From Oscillospiraceae bacterium (GTDB taxonomy: Bacteria; Bacillota; Clostridia; Oscillospirales; Ruminococcaceae), in the NCBI GenBank assembly GCA_019424695.1, contig JAHYZA010000004.1, positions 69,381 through 133,380 of the forward strand: DNA of 64,000 nucleotides, read 5' to 3'. This document shows, piece after piece, positions 39,882-48,679 of this stretch; position 1 is the stretch's first letter, and each line of letters begins with the position of its first letter. Below the pieces are notes generated by a model. It had not been told where the DNA came from. It saw only the letters and a program-made list of their open reading frames with translations, and searched no databases. A program made the translations under genes and the position numbers.

Positions 39882-40892
39882 TTACAGCAGTTCCACGCCA
39901 GCCTGGCGACAGGCCTCTACGGTTTCCTCATCCCACAGGCTGACCTGTACTTCACCCACGTGGACTTTGCCGAGCAGCAGCATGCACAAACGGCTCTGGC
40001 CGATACCGCCGCCCATGGTCAGCGGCAACGTTCCATCCAGCAGCATTTTGTGGAAGGGGAGTTCGGCGCGCTCGGGGCAGCCCGCTTCCAGCAGCTGACG
40101 GCGCATGGCGTCAGCGTCCACGCGGATGCCCATGCTGGAAAGCTCCAGCGCACAGCCAAGGGGCTTGTGCCAGAACAGAATGTCGCAGTTCAGGGTCCAG
40201 TCATCATAGTCGGGGGCGCGGCCGTCATGGGGTTTGCCGCTTTTCAGCTTGCCGCCGATCTGCATGATGCAGATGGTCCCATGTTCCTTGGCAAAAGCAT
40301 TCTCACGCTCCTTGGGTGTAAGGTCCGGATACCGGTCCTCCAGCTCCTGGGTCGTGACAAAGGTGACTTCACGGGTCAGGTGAATTTTCTTCAGCGCAGG
40401 GAACTTCCAGCGCAGTTCATCGGAAGTGGCGCACACCGCATCCACGATGTCGCGCACGGTATCCTGCAGGAAAGCGGTGGTGCGCTGCCGGGCGGTGATC
40501 ACGCGCTCCCAGTCCCACTGGTCCACGTAAATGCTGTGCAGATTGTCCAGTTCCTCGTCACGGCGCACAGCATTCATATCGGTCACAAGGCCCTGACCGG
40601 GACGGAAGCCGTACTTGTACAGGGCGTACCGCTTCCACTTGGCAAGACTGTGCACGATCTCGGCCTTTTCGTCCAGACAGGGAACATCAAAGGCAACAGG
40701 ACGTTCGACACCGTTCAGGTCATCGTTCAGGCCGCTGCCGTGCAGCACGAACAACGGTGCTGTCACACGCTTCAGATGCAGCGCCAGGCAAAGTTTCTCC
40801 TGAAAGATGGTCTTGATCAGACCGATGGCCTTCTGGGTGTCATACAGGCCCAGAAGGCTTTTGTAGTTGGCGGGAATGTTGACAGAACTCAT
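39882..40892 (-). CDS. asnA: Aspartate-ammonia ligase
   Basis: The 336-residue ammonia-dependent asparagine synthetase resembles class II aminoacyl-tRNA synthetases. Motifs are SGLNDDLNGVERPVAFDV, YVDQWDWERVI and LTMGGGIGQSRLCMLLLGKVH. It converts aspartate, ammonia and ATP to asparagine. ATG 40,892 follows AAGGAG 11 bases before. The next gene upstream ends 42 bases away, so it may be transcribed with the ABC exporter. It is the first chromosomal gene beyond attR. Confidence 0.96.
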   Translation of the reverse strand: MSSVNIPANYKSLLGLYDTQKAIGLIKTIFQEKLCLALHLKRVTAPLFVLHGSGLNDDLNGVERPVAFDVPCLDEKAEIVHSLAKWKRYALYKYGFRPGQGLVTDMNAVRRDEELDNLHSIYVDQWDWERVITARQRTTAFLQDTVRDIVDAVCATSDELRWKFPALKKIHLTREVTFVTTQELEDRYPDLTPKERENAFAKEHGTICIMQIGGKLKSGKPHDGRAPDYDDWTLNCDILFWHKPLGCALELSSMGIRVDADAMRRQLLEAGCPERAELPFHKMLLDGTLPLTMGGGIGQSRLCMLLLGKVHVGEVQVSLWDEETVEACRQAGVELL

Positions 40893-40934
40893 GATAATAC
40901 ACACTCCTTATACATCCGATGGAAAAGATGGGAA

Positions 40935-42689
40935 TCAGGCTTTGGCAAACTGGCTTTCATACAGCTGCGCGTAAAAACCACCCTTGGCGAGCAGTTCGTC
41001 GTGGGTACCGCGCTCGATAATGTTGCCGGCTTTCATCACCAGGATCTGATCGGCGTTCTTGATGGTGGAAAGGCGGTGCGCTACGATAAAGCTGGTACGA
41101 CCTTTCATCAGTTCTTCAAAGGCATCCTGAACCAGCACTTCGGTGCGGGTATCAATGCTGGAGGTTGCTTCGTCCAGGATCAGAATTGGCGGACGCCGCA
41201 GCATCACCCGCGCAATGCAGAGCAGCTGTCGCTGGCCCTGGCTGATGTTGCCCCCGTCTTCCGCCACCACCGTGTCGTACCCGTTGGGCAGACGGCAGAT
41301 AAAGCTGTGGGCGCGGGCACGTTTGGCGGCTTCTATGATCTCCTCCCGCGTGGCATCCGGCTTGCCGTAGGCAATGTTGTCGGCAATGGTTCCGGATTTC
41401 AGCCAGGTTTCCTGCAATACCATGCCGAGATTGGCACGCAGACTGTCACGTGTGACTCTGTCGATAGGATGGCCGTCCACTTTCAGGCAGCCGCCGTTGA
41501 TCTCATAAAACCGCATCAACAGGTTGACCAGTGTGGTCTTTCCACAACCGGTAGGACCGACCAGCGCGATACGCTGTCCCGGCCAGACCCGCAGATTCAT
41601 GTCCTCAATCAGCGGAACATCCGGCACATAGCGGAACTTGACATGTTCAAACTCCACACTGCCAGCCCCCATGGGCAGCACGGCGGCATCGGGCGCATCC
41701 GGAACAATGGGCGTTTCGTCAATCAGATCAAACACCCTCTGGGCGCAGGCCAGGGCATTCTGCAATTCGGTCATGACATCGGAAATATCGTTGAAAGGCT
41801 TGGTGTACTGGTTGGCGTAATTCAGAAAAACTGAAAGTTCACCCACCGTCAGGCTGCCGGCAATAGCGGCAAACGCCCCCAGTACGCCGACGGCGGCATA
41901 AACCAGTGCATTTACAAATCGGGTGCAGGGGTTTGTCAGGGAAGAGAAGAACACCGCGCGGACACCGCATTTCTGCAGATCGAGGTTGATGCGCTCAAAC
42001 CGCGCCTCGGCCCGGCTCTCGTACCCGAAAGCCCGGACCAGATGTTCGTTGCCGACCAGTTCTTCCACAAGGCTGGTCATTTCGGCACGGGTCTCGCTCT
42101 GCACCTTGAACATGGAATAGGTGTGGGTGGCAATGAAGCGGGCCACAAAAATAGAGAGCGGCGTCAACGCAACCACCACCAGCGCAATGCGCCAGTCAAT
42201 GGAGATCATGACCCCCAACGTTCCCAGAATCGTCAGAACGCCGGTGAACAGCTGGGTGAAGCCCATCAGCAGACCGTCGCTGAACTGCTCCACATCGGTG
42301 GTAATGCGGCTGATCGCATCACCGGGCCGATGGGCGTCCATATATTTCAGCGGCAGAATCTCCAACTGCTCAAAGGCTTTGACGCGGATATCCCGCACGA
42401 CCTGAAAGGTGATGCGGTTGTTGACTACGTTCATTAGCCATTGCGCCACCGCGGTGCAAAGAATGGTGGCAGCCATCGCCGCCGCCAGTTTGGCCAGTCC
42501 GGCAAAATCTACCTGCGCCGGGCCCAGAATCAGGTCCACGGCTTTGCCGGAGATAACCGGTGCCAGCAGGGTGGTAAAGACGGTAATGACGGCAAGGGTC
42601 AGCGTCAGTGCGACCGACCCGGCATAGGGCCGAATCAGCGCCAGCACCCGCCGGATGGTGGAACGATTGAGTTTGGTGTTTTTGCTCAT
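40935..42689 (-). CDS. ABC exporter half, catalytic-type subunit
   Basis: The 584-residue fused permease/ATPase has six membrane helices in the first 320 residues (EVRVKAFEQLEILPLKYMDA-type coupling region: IRVKAFEQLEILPLKYMDAH). The nucleotide domain has Walker A GPTGCGKTTLVNL, signature NISQGQRQLLCIARVML and Walker B ILILDEATSSIDT with the catalytic Glu. It pairs with the next gene (4-base overlap) as a heterodimeric exporter. Multidrug or lipid export is the common role; substrate unknown. Confidence 0.92.
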   Translation of the reverse strand: MSKNTKLNRSTIRRVLALIRPYAGSVALTLTLAVITVFTTLLAPVISGKAVDLILGPAQVDFAGLAKLAAAMAATILCTAVAQWLMNVVNNRITFQVVRDIRVKAFEQLEILPLKYMDAHRPGDAISRITTDVEQFSDGLLMGFTQLFTGVLTILGTLGVMISIDWRIALVVVALTPLSIFVARFIATHTYSMFKVQSETRAEMTSLVEELVGNEHLVRAFGYESRAEARFERINLDLQKCGVRAVFFSSLTNPCTRFVNALVYAAVGVLGAFAAIAGSLTVGELSVFLNYANQYTKPFNDISDVMTELQNALACAQRVFDLIDETPIVPDAPDAAVLPMGAGSVEFEHVKFRYVPDVPLIEDMNLRVWPGQRIALVGPTGCGKTTLVNLLMRFYEINGGCLKVDGHPIDRVTRDSLRANLGMVLQETWLKSGTIADNIAYGKPDATREEIIEAAKRARAHSFICRLPNGYDTVVAEDGGNISQGQRQLLCIARVMLRRPPILILDEATSSIDTRTEVLVQDAFEELMKGRTSFIVAHRLSTIKNADQILVMKAGNIIERGTHDELLAKGGFYAQLYESQFAKA

Positions 42690-44425
42690 AGTGTCTTTTC
42701 CACCTCCTCCTTGCTCAGCTGGCTCAGGCAGATCTCCTTATAAACCGGGCAGGTCCTGAGCAGCTCGGCGTGTGGGGCGTCGCCCACCAGGGCACCGTCG
42801 TCCAGCACAAGAATGTGGTCGCCTCGCTGTACACTGGCGGCGCGCTGGGAAACGATAAACACCGTCATACCGCGGGTTTTCTCTTTCAGTGCCTTGCGCA
42901 GCGCCGCGTCGGTGGCAAAGTCCAGCGCCGAAGCGCTGTCATCCAGAATCAGAATTTTAGGTTTGGGAACCAGCGCGCGGGCAATCGTCAAACGCTGGCG
43001 CTGCCCGCCGGAAAAATTCCGTCCGGCGGTCTCCACCGGTTCGTCCAGCATACCGGGTTTGCCGCGTACAAAGTCGGCGGCCTGGGCAATTTCCAGCGCA
43101 GCCCAGATTTCCTCGTCGGTGGCGTTGGGAGCCGCCCAGCGCATGTTGTCGCGGATGGTACCGGTAAACAGCATCGCCTGCTGCGGTACAATGCCGATCA
43201 GCCGACGCAGCTGGGCAAAACCGTATTCTTTTACGTCGTGTCCGAACAGGCGGACGGTGCCCTCACTAGCATCATAGAAACGCGCGATCAGATCGATCAA
43301 CGTCGTTTTGCCGCTGCCGGTACCGCCGATGACACCGATGGTCTGTCCAGATCTGGCCGTAAAACACACATCGGTCAGGCTGGGACCGCCAGCACCGCGG
43401 TAGGTAAAGGTCACGTGGTCAAAGTCCACCGCCGCGCTGCCGTCAACGGCCTCCAGTTCTGCGGAAGCGGGGTCAGGCATGGAGGACCGGGTGTTCAGAA
43501 TCTCATTCACACGCATGCCGCTGGCCAGGGCACGGGTCACCGAAATGACAAGGTCTGCCACACGCAGCAGATTGAGGAGGATCTGGCTCATATAGTTGAT
43601 GAGGGCAATGATCTCTCCCTGCGTCAGGTTTCCCGCGTTGACCTCACGACCGCCCAACAACAGCAGCGCAATGACTGTCAGGTTGACGACCAGATAGGTC
43701 AGCGGATTCATCATGGCAGAAATGCGTCCCGCCCTGAGCTGGATCGCCTTCAGGTGATCGTTGGTCTCCACGAAAGCAGCCAGTTCATCCGCCTGTCGGG
43801 CAAAGGCACGCACCACGCGGGCGCCTACGTAGTTCTCACGTGTCAACAGGGTGACCCGGTCCAGACCATTCTGTGCCTGGTGGTAAATAGGCACCGTGGA
43901 ACGCATAATCAGCCAGATGATCAGCGAGATTAGAATGGTGGCCAGCACAAAAAGCAGTGTCAGCCGCGGGCTGATGGAAAACGCCATGATCAGCGCCCCC
44001 AGCACGATGAACGGCGAGCGCAGCAGCAGACGCAGTGTCAGGTTGACACCGTTCTGGACCTGGTTGATGTCACTGGTCATCCGGGTGACCAGCGTCGGTG
44101 TACCGATGCCATCCAGCTCGCTGTAGCTCAGCGTATCAATATGGCGGAACAGATCTTTTCGCAGCGCCGTGCCAAACCCCAGCGCAGCCTTGGCAGAAAA
44201 ATACTGGGCCGTCAGACTGCAGGTCAGGCCGATCACGGCCAGCAGTACCAACAGCCCACAGCGCTGCCAGATAAAAACCGCATCGGCGTTCTTGATGCCG
44301 GTGTCAATGATGCTTGCCACCACAAGTGGCACGAACAGTTCAAAACAGGCTTCCAGCATCTTGAACAGCGGCGCCAGCAAGGCTTGCTTTTCATAGCCTT
44401 TGATATAGCGCAGCAATTTGTGCAT
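42686..44425 (-). CDS. ABC exporter half, with degenerate Walker B
   Basis: The 579-residue partner shows membrane helices in the first half, Walker A GGTGSGKTTLIDL and signature NFSGGQRQRLTIARAL. Its Walker B reads ILILDDSASALDF: Asp replaces the catalytic Glu. One degenerate ATP site is typical of heterodimers such as BmrCD and TM287/288. It starts MHKLLRYIKGYEKQALLAPL at ATG 44,425; a GTG 12 bases up is less likely. Confidence 0.92.
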   Translation of the reverse strand: MHKLLRYIKGYEKQALLAPLFKMLEACFELFVPLVVASIIDTGIKNADAVFIWQRCGLLVLLAVIGLTCSLTAQYFSAKAALGFGTALRKDLFRHIDTLSYSELDGIGTPTLVTRMTSDINQVQNGVNLTLRLLLRSPFIVLGALIMAFSISPRLTLLFVLATILISLIIWLIMRSTVPIYHQAQNGLDRVTLLTRENYVGARVVRAFARQADELAAFVETNDHLKAIQLRAGRISAMMNPLTYLVVNLTVIALLLLGGREVNAGNLTQGEIIALINYMSQILLNLLRVADLVISVTRALASGMRVNEILNTRSSMPDPASAELEAVDGSAAVDFDHVTFTYRGAGGPSLTDVCFTARSGQTIGVIGGTGSGKTTLIDLIARFYDASEGTVRLFGHDVKEYGFAQLRRLIGIVPQQAMLFTGTIRDNMRWAAPNATDEEIWAALEIAQAADFVRGKPGMLDEPVETAGRNFSGGQRQRLTIARALVPKPKILILDDSASALDFATDAALRKALKEKTRGMTVFIVSQRAASVQRGDHILVLDDGALVGDAPHAELLRTCPVYKEICLSQLSKEEVEKTL

Positions 44426-44470
44426 TGGTAAAACCACCCCACTTGTTCAACGTTTTGCGTCGTAATTTTT

Positions 44471-44499
44471 AGTATAGCACAGTCCGCTGCATTTGTCAT
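44471..44499 (-). promoter_or_regulatory. Promoter of the ABC exporter
   Basis: On the minus strand ATGACA (44494-44499) and TATACT (44471-44476), spacing 17, extended TGC. Confidence 0.7.
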
Positions 44500-44580
44500 T
44501 GCAGGATTTGCCCCGATTCGAGGATTATTTGCGCTGCGAACGCCTATACTTGCTATGAGACCAAAACGGGAGGCACAAGG

Positions 44581-46860
44581 ATGCTGTTTCATTGTTATAA
44601 AGGTTTTTCCCGTGCGGCAGCGCACACGCTGTACACGGCGGTCATACTGGCGGGGCGGCAGGGGTGCGCCGCAGCCGATACCGGCCATCTGCTGCTGGCC
44701 ATGCTGCAGACAGCCCAGGGGCCGGCGGCGGACTTTTTGCGCCGGAAACGGGTGACGGAATCGGCCCTGCGTGCCTGTGTGCAGGCGCGCAGCTGCAATG
44801 GCCAGCCCCGCAGCCTTGGCAAGAATGACCTGGCCCCTGAAACGCGCAAGACCATGGAGTTCGCCGTACTGGGCGCCCATGCTGCCAGCACGGCGAAAGC
44901 GGAAAACGAACATCTGCTCTGCGCCATGCTAGAGGACGCCTCCTGCACGGCCAGCGTCTGGCTGGCCTCGCTGGGGATCGAGGTTCCCCAGGCTGCCCGG
45001 GAATGCCGACAACTCTCCGGGCAACTGGTGCTTCCGGCACAGCCGCGGATGGCCACCTCCCGCAGCGGAAAGCCCAGCGAAAAATATGGCCGTGACCTTA
45101 CACGGCTGGCCCAGGAAGGACGCCTTGACCCGGTGCTTTGCCGGGACGCCGAACTGGACCGGATGATCGAGATTCTCTGCCGCCGGCAGAAGAACAATCC
45201 CTGCCTGCTGGGGGAACCGGGCGTCGGCAAAAGCGCGCTGGCGGAAGCGTTGGCCCAGCGTATTGCCTCGGGACAGATCACGCCGTCGCTGCGCAACAAG
45301 CGTGTACTGGCGCTGGATATGGCATCCATGGTGGCGGGCACCAAATACCGCGGCGATTTTGAGGAGCGGTTCAAAAACCTGCTGGAGGAACTCTACCGCG
45401 ACAGTTCGACGATTCTGTTTATTGATGAAATCCATGTGATCGCCGGGGCAGGTGCAGCAGAAGGTGCCATTGACGCGGCGAGTATTCTCAAGCCGATGCT
45501 GGCCCGGGGGGAGATCCAGCTGATCGGGGCGACCACAGTGGAAGAGTACCGAAAAACGATTCAAAAGGATTCGGCGCTGGAACGGCGTTTCGGAAAAGTG
45601 ATGGTGGAGGAACCAAGCCCGGCCGATGCAGAAACCATTCTGCGCGGGCTGATGCCCCGGTACGAGCGGTATCACGGCATTTCCATTCCACCGGAGGCCA
45701 TCCATGCAGCGGTGGAACTCAGCGTGCGCTATCTTCCCGGTCGCTATCTGCCCGATAAAGCCATCGACCTGTTGGATGAAGCGGCGGCTTCGGTGCGGAT
45801 CGCCTGTGCCGAAGGAGCTGTAAAGCAGAGAACTTTACAGGCGTCCGATGTGGCAAAGGTGGTCAGCAAAGCCAGCGGCGTGCCAGTGGAACGGGTAGGC
45901 GAGGCCGAGCGGGAGCGGCTGGCCAATCTCGAAAGCCGGCTGGCTGCGGAGGTCATCGGTCAGCCCAAAGCCGTGGCTGCGGTGGCGGCCGCTATCCGTC
46001 GCAGCCGCACCGGCCTGCGGGAAAGCGGCCGTCCCATCGGGGCAATGTTGTTTCTGGGGCCTACCGGCGTGGGGAAAACGCAGTTGGCCCGCACGCTGGC
46101 CAAGTGTTGGTTCGGCAGCGAAAAAGCTCTGCTGCGTTTTGACATGTCGGAATATATGGAACGCCATACCGTTGCCCGGTTGCTGGGGGCGCCACCGGGC
46201 TATGTGGGGCACGATGAGGGCGGTCAGCTCACGGAAGCCGTGCGCCGTCGTCCTTACAGTGTGGTTCTGTTTGATGAAATCGAGAAAGCACATGGAGATA
46301 TCCAGAATCTGTTGCTGCAAATTCTCGAAGACGGCAGCCTGACCGATTCCCAGGGCCGCAAGGCGGATTTTTCCAATACAATTATCCTGCTGACTTCCAA
46401 TCTGGGGGCCCGCTGTCTCAGTGGTCAGACCTCACCCATGGGATTTGGCGCGGCAGGCAGTGAAACCGCCCGGCGCGGCAAACAAGCCATTCAGGAGGCC
46501 AAGGAGTTTTTCCGTCCGGAACTGATGGGCCGCCTTGACGAAACGGTGCTGTTTGAACCGCTGGGACCTCAACAACTGGCGGCCATCGCCGACCGTCTTT
46601 TATGCGAACTGGAAGAGAGGGCGGCACACCAGGGGTATACACTGCACCATACAGCCGCGGCAGCCCGCTGCCTGGCAGGGGATACCGTTCCACCCTATGG
46701 GGCACGGGAACTGCGCCGCACCGTCAGCCGTGCGGTGGAGCAGGCGTTGGCTGACCGCATCGCGTCCGGAACGGCCCACGCAGGCAGTGTCTATACGGCA
46801 GATGCTGCGCCGGACGGTACGATCATACTGCAGGAAACCGATCTGGCCGCTTGCGTATAA
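44581..46860 (+). CDS. Clp ATPase (ClpC/ClpA-like unfoldase) without M-domain
   Basis: The 759-residue AAA+ protein has an N-domain of Clp repeats (HTLYTAVILAGRQG, ADTGHLLLAML), AAA1 (GEPGVGKSALAEALAQRI, FIDEIHVIAGAG) and AAA2 (FLGPTGVGKTQLARTLAKC, FDMSEYMERHTVARLLGAPP). A GFG loop (SPMGFGAAG) sits where ClpP docks. The middle coiled-coil domain of ClpC is missing, so it looks like ClpA in build. It is monocistronic, with no ctsR/mcsAB neighbours. GGGAGGCACAAGG precedes the ATG. Probable partner of ClpP in protein degradation. Confidence 0.9.
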   Translation: MLFHCYKGFSRAAAHTLYTAVILAGRQGCAAADTGHLLLAMLQTAQGPAADFLRRKRVTESALRACVQARSCNGQPRSLGKNDLAPETRKTMEFAVLGAHAASTAKAENEHLLCAMLEDASCTASVWLASLGIEVPQAARECRQLSGQLVLPAQPRMATSRSGKPSEKYGRDLTRLAQEGRLDPVLCRDAELDRMIEILCRRQKNNPCLLGEPGVGKSALAEALAQRIASGQITPSLRNKRVLALDMASMVAGTKYRGDFEERFKNLLEELYRDSSTILFIDEIHVIAGAGAAEGAIDAASILKPMLARGEIQLIGATTVEEYRKTIQKDSALERRFGKVMVEEPSPADAETILRGLMPRYERYHGISIPPEAIHAAVELSVRYLPGRYLPDKAIDLLDEAAASVRIACAEGAVKQRTLQASDVAKVVSKASGVPVERVGEAERERLANLESRLAAEVIGQPKAVAAVAAAIRRSRTGLRESGRPIGAMLFLGPTGVGKTQLARTLAKCWFGSEKALLRFDMSEYMERHTVARLLGAPPGYVGHDEGGQLTEAVRRRPYSVVLFDEIEKAHGDIQNLLLQILEDGSLTDSQGRKADFSNTIILLTSNLGARCLSGQTSPMGFGAAGSETARRGKQAIQEAKEFFRPELMGRLDETVLFEPLGPQQLAAIADRLLCELEERAAHQGYTLHHTAAAARCLAGDTVPPYGARELRRTVSRAVEQALADRIASGTAHAGSVYTADAAPDGTIILQETDLAACV

Positions 46861-46871
46861 ACACACAAAGC

Positions 46872-46905
46872 AAAAGCCGTCCGGAAAGCACGCCGGACGG
46901 CTTTT
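46872..46905. terminator. Bidirectional terminator between clp and the hydrogenase gene
   Basis: AAAAGCCGTCCGG pairs with CCGGACGGCTTTT around 8 bases. Confidence 0.88.
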
Positions 46906-46921
46906 GGTATTTATGGACAAA

Positions 46922-48679
46922 TCACTGCGGGCTTTGCGGCATCTCCCAACCGCTGTGGTCGGTATGGAGCCATGCTTCGGCACGTTCGCTGCCGGGTTCG
47001 CCCAGTGCATCCCGATACAGCGCCTGCACTTCGGGGTTTTCGTGACTGAAGCGCAGGGTGCTGCACTGATCCAGCGCATACAAACGCTGGCCGCGCACTG
47101 CTGCACGTTCCTCGTCATCCAGATTCTGGGGCTGCCCTCCGCCACCTGCACAACCGCCGGGGCAGGCCATCACTTCCACAAAGTCATAATGCACCTTCCC
47201 CGCAGCAATGGCATCCATCAGGCGACGGGTATTGCCCAGTCCGCTGACGACGGCTGTGTGCACGATGGCACCGCCGCCCAAGTCAAATTCGGCTTCGGTC
47301 CACCCCTGGGTGAAGGCTTTGCCGCGCACGGCGGTGAAAGCGTTTGCCTTGGGATTCTTACCGTTGACCAGATAATAGGCACTGCGCAGGGCCGCTTCCA
47401 TCACACCGCCCGTCGTGCCGAAAATGACGCCGGCGCCGGTGTAAGTACCCAGCGGGGAATCAAAGGCTTCCTCGGGCAGCGTTTCGGGATGAAGCCGCTC
47501 GGCACGGATCATCCGCACCAATTCACGGGTGGTCAGGACCAGGTCCACATCCGGCCCGGCCTCGGTGTGCATGGTCGGAAGATCACACTCCTGCTTTTTG
47601 GCGATGCAGGGCATGATGGAAACACAATAGAGTTTGTCGGGCGATACCCCCAGCTTCTGCGCAAAGTAATTCTTGGTCACAGCGCCGAACATCTGTTGGG
47701 GGCTCTTGGCCGTCGAAAGCCGATCGGTCCATTGGGGATAATGGCTTTTGAGGTACCTCACCCAACCGGGGCAGCAGCTGGTGAACATGGGCAGTTCACG
47801 GGTCTCGCCCGCCTGATACCGATGCAAGAATTCGGTGCCTTCCTCCATGATCGTCAGGTCGGCACTGAAAGAAGTATCAAATACGTAGTCGAATCCCAGC
47901 CGGCGCAGCGCCGCTGCCATGCGATGCACGGTGGCCTGCTCCGGTTTCAGCCCCAGATTTTCCCCCCAGGCTGTACGCACAGCGGGGGCTATCTGGACGA
48001 CCGTAATTTTTTCGGGGTCCGCAATGGCATCAAAGGCGCGCTGGGTGTCGTTGCGTTCCCGCAGGGCCCCGGTGGGGCAGTGGGTAATGCACTGGCCGCA
48101 CAAAGCACAGTCGCTCTCCTTGATGCGGCGGTTGCCGCTCACGTCCACGCGGGTGCGGCTGCCGGTACCGGACAGGTCCCACACGTGTACTCCCTGGACC
48201 TTGTCGCATACCTGGATGCAGCGCATACACTTGATACACTTGTTGGTGTCACGATACAGGGGAAAATCCCGCGGCCATTGCGCCCGGGCGCCGGTCACCA
48301 GATCAGCGGGGTAGGGGTTTTCCAGAATTCCAAGGTCGTTGGCCACGTTCTGCAGATGGCAGTTACCGCTGCGCAGACAGGTGGCACAGTGACAGTCGTG
48401 CTGGCTGAGGATCAATTCCACATTGATGCGGCGGGTGCGGCGTACCCGGTCGGTGTTGGTGCGGATAGATATGCCTTCAAACACCGGATTGTTGCAGCTG
48501 GGCACCAGATTGCGCTCGCCCTCGACTTCCACACAGCAGACGCGGCAGGCACCGATCTCGTTAAGTTCTTTCAGATAGCACAGATGGGGAATATCTACCC
48601 CGGCGGCCTTGGCGGCATTCAGGATGGTGGTGCCCTCCGGTACCTGGACGGCCACGCCGTTGACAGTTACGTTTACCAT
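46922..48679 (-). CDS. [FeFe] hydrogenase, multi-cluster catalytic subunit
   Basis: The 585-residue protein starts MVNVTVNGVAVQVPEGTTIL. In order it has a [2Fe-2S] plant ferredoxin domain (IGACRVCCVEVEGERNLVPS), the His/Cys cluster segment HDCHCATCLRSGNC, two [4Fe-4S] sites (CIKCMRCIQVC, CALCGQCITHCPTGAL) and the H-cluster domain with TSCCPGWVRYLKSHYP, MPCIAKKQE and MACPGGCAGGGGQP. It makes or uses H2 in fermentation. The start overlaps the flavoprotein gene by 7 bases. Maturases (hydEFG) are not in the window. Confidence 0.95.
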   Translation of the reverse strand: MVNVTVNGVAVQVPEGTTILNAAKAAGVDIPHLCYLKELNEIGACRVCCVEVEGERNLVPSCNNPVFEGISIRTNTDRVRRTRRINVELILSQHDCHCATCLRSGNCHLQNVANDLGILENPYPADLVTGARAQWPRDFPLYRDTNKCIKCMRCIQVCDKVQGVHVWDLSGTGSRTRVDVSGNRRIKESDCALCGQCITHCPTGALRERNDTQRAFDAIADPEKITVVQIAPAVRTAWGENLGLKPEQATVHRMAAALRRLGFDYVFDTSFSADLTIMEEGTEFLHRYQAGETRELPMFTSCCPGWVRYLKSHYPQWTDRLSTAKSPQQMFGAVTKNYFAQKLGVSPDKLYCVSIMPCIAKKQECDLPTMHTEAGPDVDLVLTTRELVRMIRAERLHPETLPEEAFDSPLGTYTGAGVIFGTTGGVMEAALRSAYYLVNGKNPKANAFTAVRGKAFTQGWTEAEFDLGGGAIVHTAVVSGLGNTRRLMDAIAAGKVHYDFVEVMACPGGCAGGGGQPQNLDDEERAAVRGQRLYALDQCSTLRFSHENPEVQALYRDALGEPGSERAEAWLHTDHSGWEMPQSPQ

